From NCBI GenBank assembly GCA_003447895.1, contig DLYC01000161.1:1-29538 (forward strand): a stretch of DNA of 29,538 nucleotides, given 5' to 3'. Shown one piece after another: positions 1 to 8,236 of the stretch (within the stretch, counting starts at the first letter, position 1; each line of letters begins with the position of its first letter). A model generated the notes under the pieces. That model was given only the letters and a program-made list of their open reading frames with translations. It did not search any database and was not told where the DNA came from. Origin of the DNA: Lachnospiraceae bacterium (lineage in GTDB: Bacteria > Bacillota > Clostridia > Lachnospirales > Lachnospiraceae). Made by a program: the position numbers and the translations under genes.

Positions 1-79
1 CCGTGACCGTATCGCCTGTCAGGTCTATAAGTGTTGTGCCATTACTCAGAACGACTTTTGATACATATTCGTTAGCCAT
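1..79 (-). CDS. Tail-fibre-associated protein, N-terminal fragment
   Basis: Only the first 26 codons are inside the window; the gene runs off the left edge. It starts with ATG at 79, preceded by GGAGGAATAATCTAAT, a clear ribosome-binding site that lies within the end of the upstream gene (stop at 81-83). The visible peptide begins MANEYVSKVVLSNGTTLIDL and continues to TGDTVT. This opening resembles small fibre- or appendage-associated proteins found after baseplate genes in Clostridia prophages, but that is pattern memory, not a domain hit. As the last gene of the visible late operon it is probably structural. The product length is unknown. Confidence 0.7.
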   Translation of the reverse strand, partial: MANEYVSKVVLSNGTTLIDLTGDTVT

Positions 80-80
80 A

Positions 81-380
81 TTAGATTATTCCTCCGATAT
101 AGACGGTTCTGCCGCCCATTTGATTAGATACAGATTCGACCTGTATCGGGTTTACAGTTATGTCGGAAAGCACTATTTTCTGTGCCGTTTCCAGAACAGT
201 ACCGTTGAAGTCTGGGTCAACAATCGTCTGCCCTTGATAAGTAGGAGCGTCACGCTCAACCACCTTGATGACTGTTCCTGCTTCGCCGTCCATATGCAGG
301 TCGAGGGACATCTCTCCATCAATATTCAGATTCAGCGATAACTCGCCATCTAATACCACTTCCTGCTGTGGCGAAAACAT
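81..380 (-). CDS. Hypothetical tail/appendage protein
   Basis: A 99-residue acidic protein with no signal peptide or membrane segment. The N-terminal third alternates hydrophobic and polar residues around repeated DGE units (LDGELSLNLNIDGEMSLDLHMDGE), which suggests a beta-rich repeat or trimeric fibre segment. The middle contains the stretch TVLETAQKIVLSDITVNPI. Such proteins commonly follow the BppU-like gene in Clostridia siphoprophages. It sits 1 nt after its upstream neighbour and its stop is next to the following ribosome-binding site, so it is translated in the late operon. A structural role is inferred from position; no catalytic motif is seen. Confidence 0.75.
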   Translation of the reverse strand: MFSPQQEVVLDGELSLNLNIDGEMSLDLHMDGEAGTVIKVVERDAPTYQGQTIVDPDFNGTVLETAQKIVLSDITVNPIQVESVSNQMGGRTVYIGGII

Positions 381-381
381 A

Positions 382-690
382 TCAAATCACCTCTCTTATG
401 TGGTTCGGAGAGCCTTGGATAAACACCTCTTCGCTTGCTCCCCTTGTGCCGTCCTCTGTTTTCCAGTTGAGCATCATCGTGGCAGTTTTCGCTCCAAGCT
501 GAAGTGTTTCCTCTTGCGTGAGAGTCCATGAGAGTGAATCCTCTCCGATGGTAGCATCCGAAAGGTCTTTTTCAATGATGTTTACACCACGTTCTTTGAT
601 AGTAAGAATCGCAACGGAGATTTCGGAGACATTAACCACTTTGAATTTGTATTTAATTGTCGGAGTTGTTCCGATGATGATTTTGGTCAT
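382..690 (-). CDS. Hypothetical baseplate/tail protein, Ig-like beta fold suspected
   Basis: A 102-residue protein beginning MTKIIIGTTPTIKYKFKVV. The pattern of beta strands, with a central TIKERGVNIIEKDLSDATI segment followed by SLSWTLTQEETLQLG, is familiar from small proteins next to BppU-type baseplate proteins in Clostridia prophages. It resembles the N-terminal baseplate-binding domain of BppU itself. The start overlaps the stop of the 21-codon ORF upstream as ATGA, so translation is probably coupled. The role is inferred as an accessory baseplate or fibre-attachment protein. No enzyme motif is visible. Confidence 0.8.
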   Translation of the reverse strand: MTKIIIGTTPTIKYKFKVVNVSEISVAILTIKERGVNIIEKDLSDATIGEDSLSWTLTQEETLQLGAKTATMMLNWKTEDGTRGASEEVFIQGSPNHIREVI

Positions 691-752
691 TGGTCACCTC
701 CCGTATATCTTCCACCGCCGACCACTCCTTTGATTATTTTGGATGTGTTCAT
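687..752 (-). CDS. 21-residue glycine-rich mini-ORF
   Basis: A tiny ORF with ATG at 750-752, preceded by GGAGGGTAATGT and ending in a TGA that overlaps the next start (ATGA). The peptide is MNTSKIIKGVVGGGRYTGGD plus a final Q. It sits exactly between the BppU-phosphoesterase gene and the next baseplate gene. Without it, a 65-nt gap in an otherwise gapless operon would be unexplained. It may be a real micro-protein or simply a coupling ORF that delivers ribosomes to the next start. The function is unknown. Confidence 0.5.
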   Translation of the reverse strand: MNTSKIIKGVVGGGRYTGGDQ

Positions 753-755
753 ACA

Positions 756-2666
756 TTACCCTCCATACGTGTACGTCCTGTCGCTACCGTATCCGATGCG
801 TGTCAGGCTGATGGATTTAGCAGATGTATCAATGTCAACAACATCAAATGCCTGCTCTGCGGTCGTTCCAAGGACTCTCTCCGTATATCCATAGAATCTA
901 TCGCAAGTCACGGAAATAACAGGAACCCCGCCTTCCGTTTTCACCATTCCGTCGAAGTGATCATGTCCACCAATCACACAAGCAACCTCTGCTCCGGCAT
1001 TGGTAAAGTCAAACGTTCCGTATGTCTGCCTCGCGTTGTACGCTTCTATGGCAGGAATAACGCTGTTTGTATTAGTCAGCTTTTCGTGGATGATGAGACT
1101 ATCATCTGTCTGCTTGTACAGTGAAAAATGAGTGATAAAGACAATAGTCCATCCTGTCGGAGCATCTAGCATTGACTGGCAGAAAAAGTTTTTCTGTTGG
1201 TTGTAGTTGTTTCCTTCGTTGCAGTTGAGGCAGATAAAACGCACTTTCCCGCCAACATCATCAATGACATACGACCCATACACGGGATTGACTGCCTTGT
1301 ACATTGTCTCCTTGTCGCGGATAAGCAGATTGTACAGTGTAGATTTATTGAGCTGTGCGATGCTCGAGTCAATTGCGCCATAATCGTGATTTCCGAAAAT
1401 ACTGTGCATCCAATCCCATACAGGAGAAAAGACCTCTCGGAAAAGCATTAAATCCTTAACCGCTTTATCCTGTGTATCATAACCAGATGTGGTGGAATCA
1501 CCACCGAAAAACGCAAGTCCGATGTTAGCATGGTCATGCAGATATGCCATGAGCGCAGGAGAATGACAATCGTTGTGCATCAATCCATCTGCCCCCCTAA
1601 GATGCGTGTCAGTAATAAATACAAACCTTGTTCCGCTACCAATCGGGGGAGTTGATGCTTTGGCTATGGAAAGTGCTTTGGTCTTGATGTACGTCTGCCA
1701 GTAATCTGGGAGTTTTGCCTCATTTGGCTTGAGAAGATACACGCCAATAGTGCTTATAAATTCGGGATCGACTGCTTTTGCATTTGCCGAAGAATCAGTA
1801 AACCTTCCTACGGACACACGGAAATACTCGTATCCTTCCGTTTTGAATTCAACAATCTTATCGGCATATTCGGGGTGTGTCGTTGTGTTTGATTCTCCAT
1901 ACTGGTCGAACGTTCCGTCAGCTTTAAAAGCAAGAGCATTAATAGCATATCCACTAGGTGGGACGAGGATAACCTTGTAAGCACCATCGAAGGAGATGTT
2001 TGTATTGACATAGTTACAAATAAATCTCTGCGATGTGAGCCATTCCCCTGTCTCTAATGAATAATATCCTCTGCTCCATCCTAACGGCCAGTTTTCAGTA
2101 GATAATCTCGCAATGTCAGCAGGCTCCTTGAGCATTAAATCAATTAATCCGCTCTTTAACTCACTAACATCAGCCTCCATGCCGTCCACTTTGTCGACCG
2201 CTGCGTCGACTTTTTCGACCAGCTCATCGAGGTTGTATCCGTCATAGTCTCCCGCCCAGGTGTCGGTGTCGAGCGCCTGGCCATTGTTGTCGGTGAAGAT
2301 CTGCGACCGTAAAATCTGATCTCCGGATGTGATGATAAACTGCCCGAGCAGTGTTCCAGCTACAGCAATGGCTGGCTGATCTAACTCAGCATAAGCGCCA
2401 TAAATAGAGACAATGCTTTCATCTTCCTGTCCGATGCGGATTTCCTTAGACTCGCCGACGATCTGCGCCCCTACCTTATCGGGCCGGATGATGATCAGCT
2501 TGACGGTCGCATCGCTGCCAATATCGTATAATTCCTGCTTATAGGTGAGCTTGGCGAAAACATACCGTGTATTATCGTCAAGGGCGATAGATTTGATCGA
2601 CGGTCGTGTGCCGTCATGGTCGTATAAGTCGAGCGTTATATTTGTCTCTAACAATTTCAGAGCCAT
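756..2666 (-). CDS. BppU-type baseplate protein fused to a metallophosphoesterase
   Basis: A 636-residue late structural protein. Residues 1-135 resemble the BppU N-terminal domain that docks receptor-binding modules on siphovirus baseplates. Residues 145-180 form a heptad-like helix (LDELVEKVDAAVDKVDGME), followed by a beta-rich region at about 190-315. The C-terminal half carries a complete calcineurin-like phosphoesterase set: D353 and H355 in ITDTHL, GGD 388-390, GNHD 425-428, H513 in FITHF, and GGHDH 566-570. These are the metal-binding and catalytic positions of the family, so the enzyme is probably active. A likely target is a phosphodiester in host cell-surface polymer such as teichoic acid or phosphorylated glycan; this is inference. 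It has a strong ribosome-binding site (GAGGAGGGATGTAGAAC). Confidence 0.88.
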   Translation of the reverse strand: MALKLLETNITLDLYDHDGTRPSIKSIALDDNTRYVFAKLTYKQELYDIGSDATVKLIIIRPDKVGAQIVGESKEIRIGQEDESIVSIYGAYAELDQPAIAVAGTLLGQFIITSGDQILRSQIFTDNNGQALDTDTWAGDYDGYNLDELVEKVDAAVDKVDGMEADVSELKSGLIDLMLKEPADIARLSTENWPLGWSRGYYSLETGEWLTSQRFICNYVNTNISFDGAYKVILVPPSGYAINALAFKADGTFDQYGESNTTTHPEYADKIVEFKTEGYEYFRVSVGRFTDSSANAKAVDPEFISTIGVYLLKPNEAKLPDYWQTYIKTKALSIAKASTPPIGSGTRFVFITDTHLRGADGLMHNDCHSPALMAYLHDHANIGLAFFGGDSTTSGYDTQDKAVKDLMLFREVFSPVWDWMHSIFGNHDYGAIDSSIAQLNKSTLYNLLIRDKETMYKAVNPVYGSYVIDDVGGKVRFICLNCNEGNNYNQQKNFFCQSMLDAPTGWTIVFITHFSLYKQTDDSLIIHEKLTNTNSVIPAIEAYNARQTYGTFDFTNAGAEVACVIGGHDHFDGMVKTEGGVPVISVTCDRFYGYTERVLGTTAEQAFDVVDIDTSAKSISLTRIGYGSDRTYTYGG

Positions 2667-2681
2667 GTTCTACATCCCTCC

Positions 2682-3536
2682 TCAAAGCTGATACGTCGCA
2701 ATATACGTCGTACGGATATATGCGTTTCCGCCGTTGTGCACCTGGATCAACTTGCCATCCGCGTTTTGACCTACACTGACGGTCACATTCGTCGCCGCGC
2801 TGATCGTCTTAATCCCTATCTCACCGTTTCCTGCTACTCCGATTAAATACAAGCCTTTCATGTCAGCTGACGGATAGGCAGAATTAACGATAAGCATGAT
2901 AGTCCCAGCGCCGAATCTCTTGAAATCATAGGCACCAGCCGCTACCGAGAATGTATAGATTCGCACGATTCCCTCGGTTTTCCTTTCCTGTGCGGTGATT
3001 CTTGTCACTGCATCAGTGAGCGTGGTCTGCATCTCTTCCACCGATTCGGGCAGCGAGATCAGGCTGGGGATCCTTGTCACAGACTCGACGTTGATTCCGT
3101 TGATGCTGACACGGTAGAGCGGGAATTCTACGAGCGTGTCCCCGCCCGCGATGGATCCGGAGGTGTATGCCGGCACGTCCGGAGAGCTTGCCGCAGGCGT
3201 CCCGGTGATGACCGCGAGCTGCATGTCCTCGATGGCCTTTACGCTGCTGGTGTCCTTCGTATACCGCGCCACGATCAGGTCGATTCTCTGCATCCCCTGG
3301 GCGCCGTTCTCGATCGCCATGGATTCGGTCGTGCCTCTCTCGATGGTCGCCGTGCATCCTTCCGCGATCAGGAGGCCGTCTGCGATCGCGACCTCGTTCG
3401 CCGAGACGATCGTCGCTGCCATCTTTGACCCGACGTCCATGATGTGTACGCCGGCCCCCAGAAGCCCAATATTAAAGTCCCTCTCATGCTGGGACGTCAC
3501 ATGCGGCTCGTCCCGGTAGCCTGTGATAATTTTCAT
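2682..3536 (-). CDS. Baseplate/tail protein, receptor-binding region
   Basis: A 284-residue protein beginning [20 protein letters not shown]. The N-terminal 150 residues ([29 protein letters not shown], then a [14 protein letters not shown] segment) match a family regularly placed between the Gp37-like tail protein and the BppU-like protein in Clostridia prophages. The C-terminal part, after a short helical stretch at about 165-190, is beta-rich and glycine-rich, as in a trimeric tip domain. It is read from an ATG preceded by GTGGAGGCTTAGTAC, 3 nt after the upstream stop. The role is inferred as a baseplate element near the host-contact end. No enzyme motif is seen. Confidence 0.8.
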
Positions 3537-3539
3537 GTA

Positions 3540-4529
3540 CTAAGCCTCCACATTAATATCGTCTTCCAGCTTGTATTCTATCTGCCGGAAGCCGTCCTTC
3601 CATGTCACGATCTTCCCCGCGATCGGGGATGACATCGTCACGCCTGAGAGATAGTCCCTGCCGCCGACGATGTCGCCGATCCCGATCTCGAGAGACGAGT
3701 CGACGGTCATGCCGAATTTGTTTGTGCCGATCAGTTCCTCGAGTTTCTTCCGCCCGGACTGTATCAGGTCGGGGAGCTCCCCGCCCGAGTAGTCATAGAC
3801 GTCCGCGATCTCATCACGGCCGAAGAAATGCTGCACGGTTCCGATGTTTCCATTCTCATCCGCGTACAGGTGATAGACCGTGCGGTTCTTAAGTTCTCCC
3901 TTACCGAGACAAATGAGGTGATTGACGCCGTCATTATTGACCTCGACGGTATAGTCCATCCTCATGTCCGAGGACAGCTCGATCCTCTGCGAATAGTCCA
4001 CGATCGGGACGGCGGACACGACCACGGCCTTGAGCGCCTGATCATATCTCAGCTCCAGCCTGTATCCGCGCGACTTGAGGAGCTTCGTCAGCCCCTCTTC
4101 CAGAGTGCAGTATCTGTCGTATTGATACCCCGACACCGTCACGCCTGTGTCCTCTGTAACGCCCACGAAAAGCCCCGGAATAGCCGCTTCCACGCGCGAC
4201 TTGACGATCGCGTTGAGCTCTCCGGAGTCTGTTGCGTAGTCCTGCCCGGAAGGCGGCGAGATGATCGATTTCTGCAGCCTTCCGCGCCAGGTAAATCCTC
4301 CCCGGCAGATGATCCCTTCGGCTGTCTTTGTCTTCATTCTCCTGACGACGCCGCCGTATTCCGTATCGGGGATATAGATCAGCGATCCGGGCTCGATCGG
4401 CTGGTACTCGTCGCGGGAGAATTTGATCTCGAAGCTGTTCTCCTCCCGGCCTACTTCAAAGTCGTAGCTCTTGAAATGGAGGAAGCCCAGCTCCGTCCCG
4501 GTGCTGTCCGCCAGTATCAACTCTTTCAC
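3540..4529 (-). CDS. ReqiPepy6 Gp37-like tail protein (baseplate hub/Tal N-terminal type)
   Basis: A 329-residue protein following the distal tail protein, the standard place for the tail-hub or Tal-like protein. The opening, with GTELGFLHFKSYDFEVGREE and a later PGSLIYIPDTEYGGVVRRM, is characteristic of the siphovirus ReqiPepy6 Gp37-like family. A central KLLKSRGYRLELRYD and a C-terminal GDIVGGRDYLSG segment also fit. Unlike classic Tal proteins it has no endopeptidase extension. The start is GTG, overlapping the upstream TGA as GTGA, with GGAGGTGCGGAC as ribosome-binding site. It probably caps the tail tube and anchors the following baseplate proteins. Confidence 0.87.
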   Translation of the reverse strand: MKELILADSTGTELGFLHFKSYDFEVGREENSFEIKFSRDEYQPIEPGSLIYIPDTEYGGVVRRMKTKTAEGIICRGGFTWRGRLQKSIISPPSGQDYATDSGELNAIVKSRVEAAIPGLFVGVTEDTGVTVSGYQYDRYCTLEEGLTKLLKSRGYRLELRYDQALKAVVVSAVPIVDYSQRIELSSDMRMDYTVEVNNDGVNHLICLGKGELKNRTVYHLYADENGNIGTVQHFFGRDEIADVYDYSGGELPDLIQSGRKKLEELIGTNKFGMTVDSSLEIGIGDIVGGRDYLSGVTMSSPIAGKIVTWKDGFRQIEYKLEDDINVEA

Positions 4530-5374
4530 GTCCGCACCTCCTGCCTCGGCTCACTGCGCTCCTCGAAGAGCGTCAGGTCAAAGCCGAATGTCCCCGGCCA
4601 GCTGATCCGCAGCGTCCCCGCGGGGAGCTTGTCGAAGACGGATTCCGCTTTGTTCCGCAGGTCGAAGGCATTCTCCGCCCGGCCATTTGCCAGTGTCTTG
4701 ACGATCGTCCCCTTCTTGGAGTCGATCGTGATGCGCTCCGACTGCTCCAGCGTGTCGAGGATCTGGTAGCCGTGTCCGTTGATCAGGATCCGCGGATCGA
4801 CCACAGGTCCGAAGATGATCATCTTGAAGTCCGATTCGAAGGGGATCTCTGTCGGCCACGATACCGCCCCTGAGACACCGGAAAAATAGTCGTAAGGATA
4901 GTCGTAAGGATAATCGAGGAAGGCTTCCTGCGTGTCTCCTGCGCGGGAATAAAAGTGTCGTGTTTTCTCCCGGATCCAGAAGGGATTCGGGCAGTAAAAC
5001 GACACCTTATTGTCCACTAAGAAGTTACTGTCGTCCGGATCGGTCTCGCTCTCGCTTGCGAAACAATCGATATAATAATCATTCCAGATAAGCCTCCCCG
5101 GAGTGACGTTTCGCATGTCCAGCTCGAAGTCGTCGTGCATCTGGTCGAGCAGCGCCAGCTTTTCCTCGTCCGTGCCGAACAGCGTGAGCGTCGCCTCGTA
5201 GGTCGCCGCGTCCTTGGTAAAGGCCGTGACGCGCTCTCCGTACTGGAGCGCCACCGCGCTCGGATCGTACTTCCAGGCGTGGAAGCTGGCGCCCCGACGT
5301 GTCCGCAGCGTCTCGCTCCGGAGGTTGTATTCTCTGCCGCTCGAGGCGACGTATTTAAGATTTACTCCGCTCAT
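4526..5374 (-). CDS. Distal tail protein (Dit)
   Basis: A 282-residue protein directly after the tape measure, the conserved position for Dit. It begins MSGVNLKYVASSGREYNL and contains the typical Dit features of a central LTLFGTDEEKLALLDQM segment and a CPNPFWI motif preceding a galectin-like C-terminal domain. Dit forms the hexameric ring joining the tail tube to the baseplate. Start and upstream stop overlap as ATGA. An odd feature is an in-frame duplication encoding the repeated YPYD tetrapeptide (DYPYDYPYDYF) at 4886-4915, in the loop after the central domain. Confidence 0.9.
   Translation of the reverse strand: MSGVNLKYVASSGREYNLRSETLRTRRGASFHAWKYDPSAVALQYGERVTAFTKDAATYEATLTLFGTDEEKLALLDQMHDDFELDMRNVTPGRLIWNDYYIDCFASESETDPDDSNFLVDNKVSFYCPNPFWIREKTRHFYSRAGDTQEAFLDYPYDYPYDYFSGVSGAVSWPTEIPFESDFKMIIFGPVVDPRILINGHGYQILDTLEQSERITIDSKKGTIVKTLANGRAENAFDLRNKAESVFDKLPAGTLRISWPGTFGFDLTLFEERSEPRQEVRT
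4886..4915. repeat. 12-bp tandem repeat inside the dit gene
   Basis: On the plus strand the 12-mer ATAGTCGTAAGG occurs twice in direct succession (4886-4897 and 4898-4909), followed by a partial third copy. It is in frame and inserts one extra Tyr-Pro-Tyr-Asp unit in the Dit protein. It looks like a simple slippage duplication. Confidence 0.85.
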
Positions 5375-7563
5375 ACCTTCACCCCGTGCTCTCTCAGGAG
5401 CCTTGCAAATTCTCTGCCGTCAATGCTGAAGGACATCCGGCTGAGTGCCTCGATAAGCGCCGCATACATCGCGGCCGCCTGACGGTCATTCGACCGCTCG
5501 ATCCTGTCGGCCAGCTCCTCCAGTTTCTTCCAAAATTCCGAGAGCGGTACGACTGCTTCCGATCCTGCCTCGCCGACACCGATTACGGAAGGCGCGTCGA
5601 AGACACCGCCCTCTGCGTACCAGTCAATGCCAAAATGCGGGACGCTCGGAGGATTCAGCGAAAATTCTCCGCTGATGTACGGATGCGGGAGCTTAAGATC
5701 CGGAAGGCTCCACGAGAAGTTGAAGAAGCCCTTTATAGCTTCGATCGCGGACCGCACCTTTTCCTTAGCCGCCTCGATCTTCTCCTGTATCTTGTTCTTG
5801 ATCTCGTCAAACTTAGATGTCACGTCTGACTTGAGGTTACTGACCGTATTAGAGACGCTGCTCTTAAGATTATTCCAGGCCGTTACAACCTTCTCTTTAA
5901 GCGTGTTCGCCCACTGGCAGATCGTGTCCCAGTTTTGGTAAAGAGCCACACCGATGGCGATCAGTGCCGTGATGATGGCGATCGCGATTCCGATCGGACC
6001 TGTCAGCGCTCCGATGACTACACTCATCACGCCGCCGGCTGCGGAGGCCGCGCCGAAGATCGTAACAAGTGATCCTATCACGCCGATGATCGATCCGACG
6101 ATGCTCAGCACAGGGCCGAGCGCCGCGATCAGTCCGACCGCGGTCAGGATCATTCCTTTCTGTTTCTCGTCGAGCCCCGCCCACCAGGTGCTGAGAGCGG
6201 ACACGCCTTCGGATACTCTGCCGAGGATGTCGACGATCGCCGGACCAAGGTCCGTCACCAGCTGCGCCCCGGTGTCCTTGAGCGTGTTGATGATCGGCGT
6301 CATCTGGTCGAGCGGATCCTGGATGCCGTCAAATGTCTCTTCGGTCGTTCCCTCGAGGTCGCCCATTGCATAGCCGAGGTCCTCGAGTGACAGACGGCCG
6401 TCACGGCACGCATCCGCGATCGCCGGGCCTGCCTTGTTTCCGAACAGTTCCATCGCGATCTGGGATGCTTCCGCGTCAGATCCGGCATTCACGATCTGCT
6501 CCTGCAAGTCTGCGAAGGCTTCCGCGGAGCTCTTGCCTTCCTTGGCGCTGTTCTGCATGGCCTTCTTGAGGCCTCCGAGCATGGAGGACGTGTCGATACC
6601 ATTCTTCTCACAGTTGGCCAGAAGGTCGACGGATTCGTCCAGGGACAGGCCCATGTCGTCGAGCGCCGACTTATTCTGCATCAGCTGCTGGGAAAGCGTG
6701 TCAACCGACGCGCCGCTCTCCTGTCCTGCTTTTGTGAGCAGGTCGAGCATGAGGCCCGCGTCTTCCGTCTCCACTCCCCACGCAGCCATCATGGACTGCA
6801 CATTATCGATGGACGAGGAGACGTCCGTGTCGTTGACTTCCGCGAATTTTATAAACTTCTCCGACAGGTCCTGCAGCGCGTCACCGGTCAGCCCGAAACG
6901 GGTATTGACCTCGCCGACCGCAGTGCCCGCCGTGGCGAAGTCCGTCGGCATGCTCTTGGCGATGTCCCTCGCCCTGTTCTGCATGTCCTCGAGGGCTTCC
7001 CCGGAGGCTCCTGTCTTCTTTGTCACGATGTCGAGGCCTTCGTCGACTTCCTTCCAGGCGACCACAGCTGCGGCGCCTACGCCCACGATCGGAGCGGTCA
7101 GGGACTTGGTCATCTTGTCGCCGACGCTCTTGGTCTTGCCGCCGATGTCCTTGAGCTTGTCGCCCCACTCCTTGAGCTGGGTGGAGTGGCTCTCGATCTG
7201 CTTCGTTACGTCCTCGAGGGCCTTCTCGTATTTGTTGAGGGACCCTTTGCAGTTGTTGATCTCTGCTTTCTTCTTAGCGATCGCGGCCTCGTCGCGATTT
7301 TCCGCTTTCTCCATCTGCTCCAGCTCTGCCCGGAGGATCTGCTCTTTTTTGGCATACTCCTCCGTCATCTTCGCGAGATATTTCTGCCTATCTTCCAGCT
7401 TCTTGGTCGCAGATGTATTTTTGTCATATTGGGATTGGGCTAATTTAAGCTCAGAGTAGGCCTCTTTGGTCGCTGCAGACACGCCTTTCATCGCGGACTT
7501 AAAATCTTCCGCGCCCTGCGCTGTAAGTATCAGCCCAGCTTCCTGTAGATTGTTAGCTGCCAT
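5371..7563 (-). CDS. Tape measure protein (TP901-like)
   Basis: A 730-residue protein that sets tail length. Residues 30-145 are a long lysine/glutamate coiled coil. Next comes the TP901-type tape-measure core (about 150-420, with GASGEALEDMQNRARDI and DLLTKAGQESGAS), the usual phage_TAC/TMP family pattern of repeated helical units. A strongly hydrophobic stretch at about 470-560 (glycine, isoleucine and alanine rich) fits the membrane-penetrating segment ejected with DNA. The C-terminal region has the common WYAEGGVFDAPSVIGVGEAG motif. The length is modest, predicting a tail of roughly 110 nm by the 0.15 nm-per-residue rule. The start lies inside the end of the frameshifted chaperone ORF, with GGGGAGAGGAGT as ribosome-binding site. 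Confidence 0.95.
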   Translation of the reverse strand: MAANNLQEAGLILTAQGAEDFKSAMKGVSAATKEAYSELKLAQSQYDKNTSATKKLEDRQKYLAKMTEEYAKKEQILRAELEQMEKAENRDEAAIAKKKAEINNCKGSLNKYEKALEDVTKQIESHSTQLKEWGDKLKDIGGKTKSVGDKMTKSLTAPIVGVGAAAVVAWKEVDEGLDIVTKKTGASGEALEDMQNRARDIAKSMPTDFATAGTAVGEVNTRFGLTGDALQDLSEKFIKFAEVNDTDVSSSIDNVQSMMAAWGVETEDAGLMLDLLTKAGQESGASVDTLSQQLMQNKSALDDMGLSLDESVDLLANCEKNGIDTSSMLGGLKKAMQNSAKEGKSSAEAFADLQEQIVNAGSDAEASQIAMELFGNKAGPAIADACRDGRLSLEDLGYAMGDLEGTTEETFDGIQDPLDQMTPIINTLKDTGAQLVTDLGPAIVDILGRVSEGVSALSTWWAGLDEKQKGMILTAVGLIAALGPVLSIVGSIIGVIGSLVTIFGAASAAGGVMSVVIGALTGPIGIAIAIITALIAIGVALYQNWDTICQWANTLKEKVVTAWNNLKSSVSNTVSNLKSDVTSKFDEIKNKIQEKIEAAKEKVRSAIEAIKGFFNFSWSLPDLKLPHPYISGEFSLNPPSVPHFGIDWYAEGGVFDAPSVIGVGEAGSEAVVPLSEFWKKLEELADRIERSNDRQAAAMYAALIEALSRMSFSIDGREFARLLREHGVKV

Positions 7564-8226
7564 ACTCCTCTCCCCAGAATTGCTTGTACGATTTACCGGC
7601 GCCCTGTGCGATCCATCGCTGGACCTTCAGGGCCTGTACGTCCTGTTTAAAGACATCGCTTAACAGATCTCTCAGGCCTCCGATCCGGAGGCCCGTGTCG
7701 ATCATTTGATCAACGTCATGGCAGATCCGATAGAGCCGCGCGATACTCCCGTCTTCTCCAGCAAGCGCTGCGCCTGCGTAAAAAAATCGGCGAATCCCTC
7801 GCGTGTGACATACTGGACAAGAAGGCCCAGGTAGTCATTGGCGTCCATGTTCCGGACGAAGTCGACGTCCTTATCGATCCCCATGGCGAGCAGCTTGTTG
7901 ACCTCATCCTCACATCCGCTGATGTTGCTGATCAGAATGTCGAGGACCTGCCAGATCAGCTCCTCGTTCGCCTTCTGCGATTCCTGGAAGGCCTTGCGCT
8001 GTGCTGTTGTCCACTCACTCGGGGCCATAGGCACGAGCTCGCCGTCCACCAGCTTCTGTGGCGTCTTGAACTGCGATTTCTTCAGCAGGTCCGCGTCGAT
8101 CAGCTTGCGGGCCTCTCTGAGGTTGAATCTCTTAAGCACACGGACGAGCTGCCACACATCGGACGATCTCAAATCATGCAAAATAAAAGCGGGAGCAGCT
8201 GCCCCCGCGTCGTTTGTGTTCGGCAT
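7553..8226 (-). CDS. Tail assembly chaperone, frameshifted long form (gpGT-like)
   Basis: The product of a predicted -1 frameshift on the T7 run at 7786-7780. Reading the zero frame through codon 149, then slipping back one base, opens an uninterrupted 75-codon extension ending at TAA 7555-7553, inside the tape-measure start. The extension is YAGAALAGEDGSIARLYRIC followed by about 55 more residues and ends KQFWGEEYGS. The total is 224 residues, against 174 unshifted. In lambda-type tails a G/GT pair made this way binds the tape measure and recruits tail-tube protein, and this gene has the right position between the major tail and tape-measure genes. The open frame, the in-register slippery heptamer and the position all agree; efficiency cannot be judged. 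Confidence 0.8.
7702..8226 (-). CDS. Tail assembly chaperone, short form (gpG-like)
   Basis: A 174-residue helical protein read without frameshifting. It begins MPNTNDAGAAAPAFILHDLR, has a central helix-rich part (LVRVLKRFNLREARKLIDAD) and a QVLDILISNISGCEDEVNKLLAMG segment, and ends SIGSAMTLIK at the TGA 7704-7702. It follows the major tail protein gene and precedes the tape measure gene, the standard place for the gpG homologue of Gram-positive siphoviruses. It probably keeps the tape measure soluble and coats it during tail assembly. The sequence has no enzyme motif. See the long form for the alternative C-terminus. Confidence 0.88.
   Translation of the reverse strand: MPNTNDAGAAAPAFILHDLRSSDVWQLVRVLKRFNLREARKLIDADLLKKSQFKTPQKLVDGELVPMAPSEWTTAQRKAFQESQKANEELIWQVLDILISNISGCEDEVNKLLAMGIDKDVDFVRNMDANDYLGLLVQYVTREGFADFFTQAQRLLEKTGVSRGSIGSAMTLIK
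7780..7786 (-). promoter_or_regulatory. -1 ribosomal frameshift slippery site (T TTT TTT)
   Basis: On the minus strand the sequence GAT TTT TTT ACG gives seven consecutive T. The first T is the third base of a zero-frame codon, so the heptamer sits in the X XXY YYZ register required for tandem -1 slippage. The -1 frame is then open for 75 codons. No strong downstream pseudoknot was worked out by eye. Confidence 0.8.
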
Positions 8227-8236
8227 CTAAGCCTCC

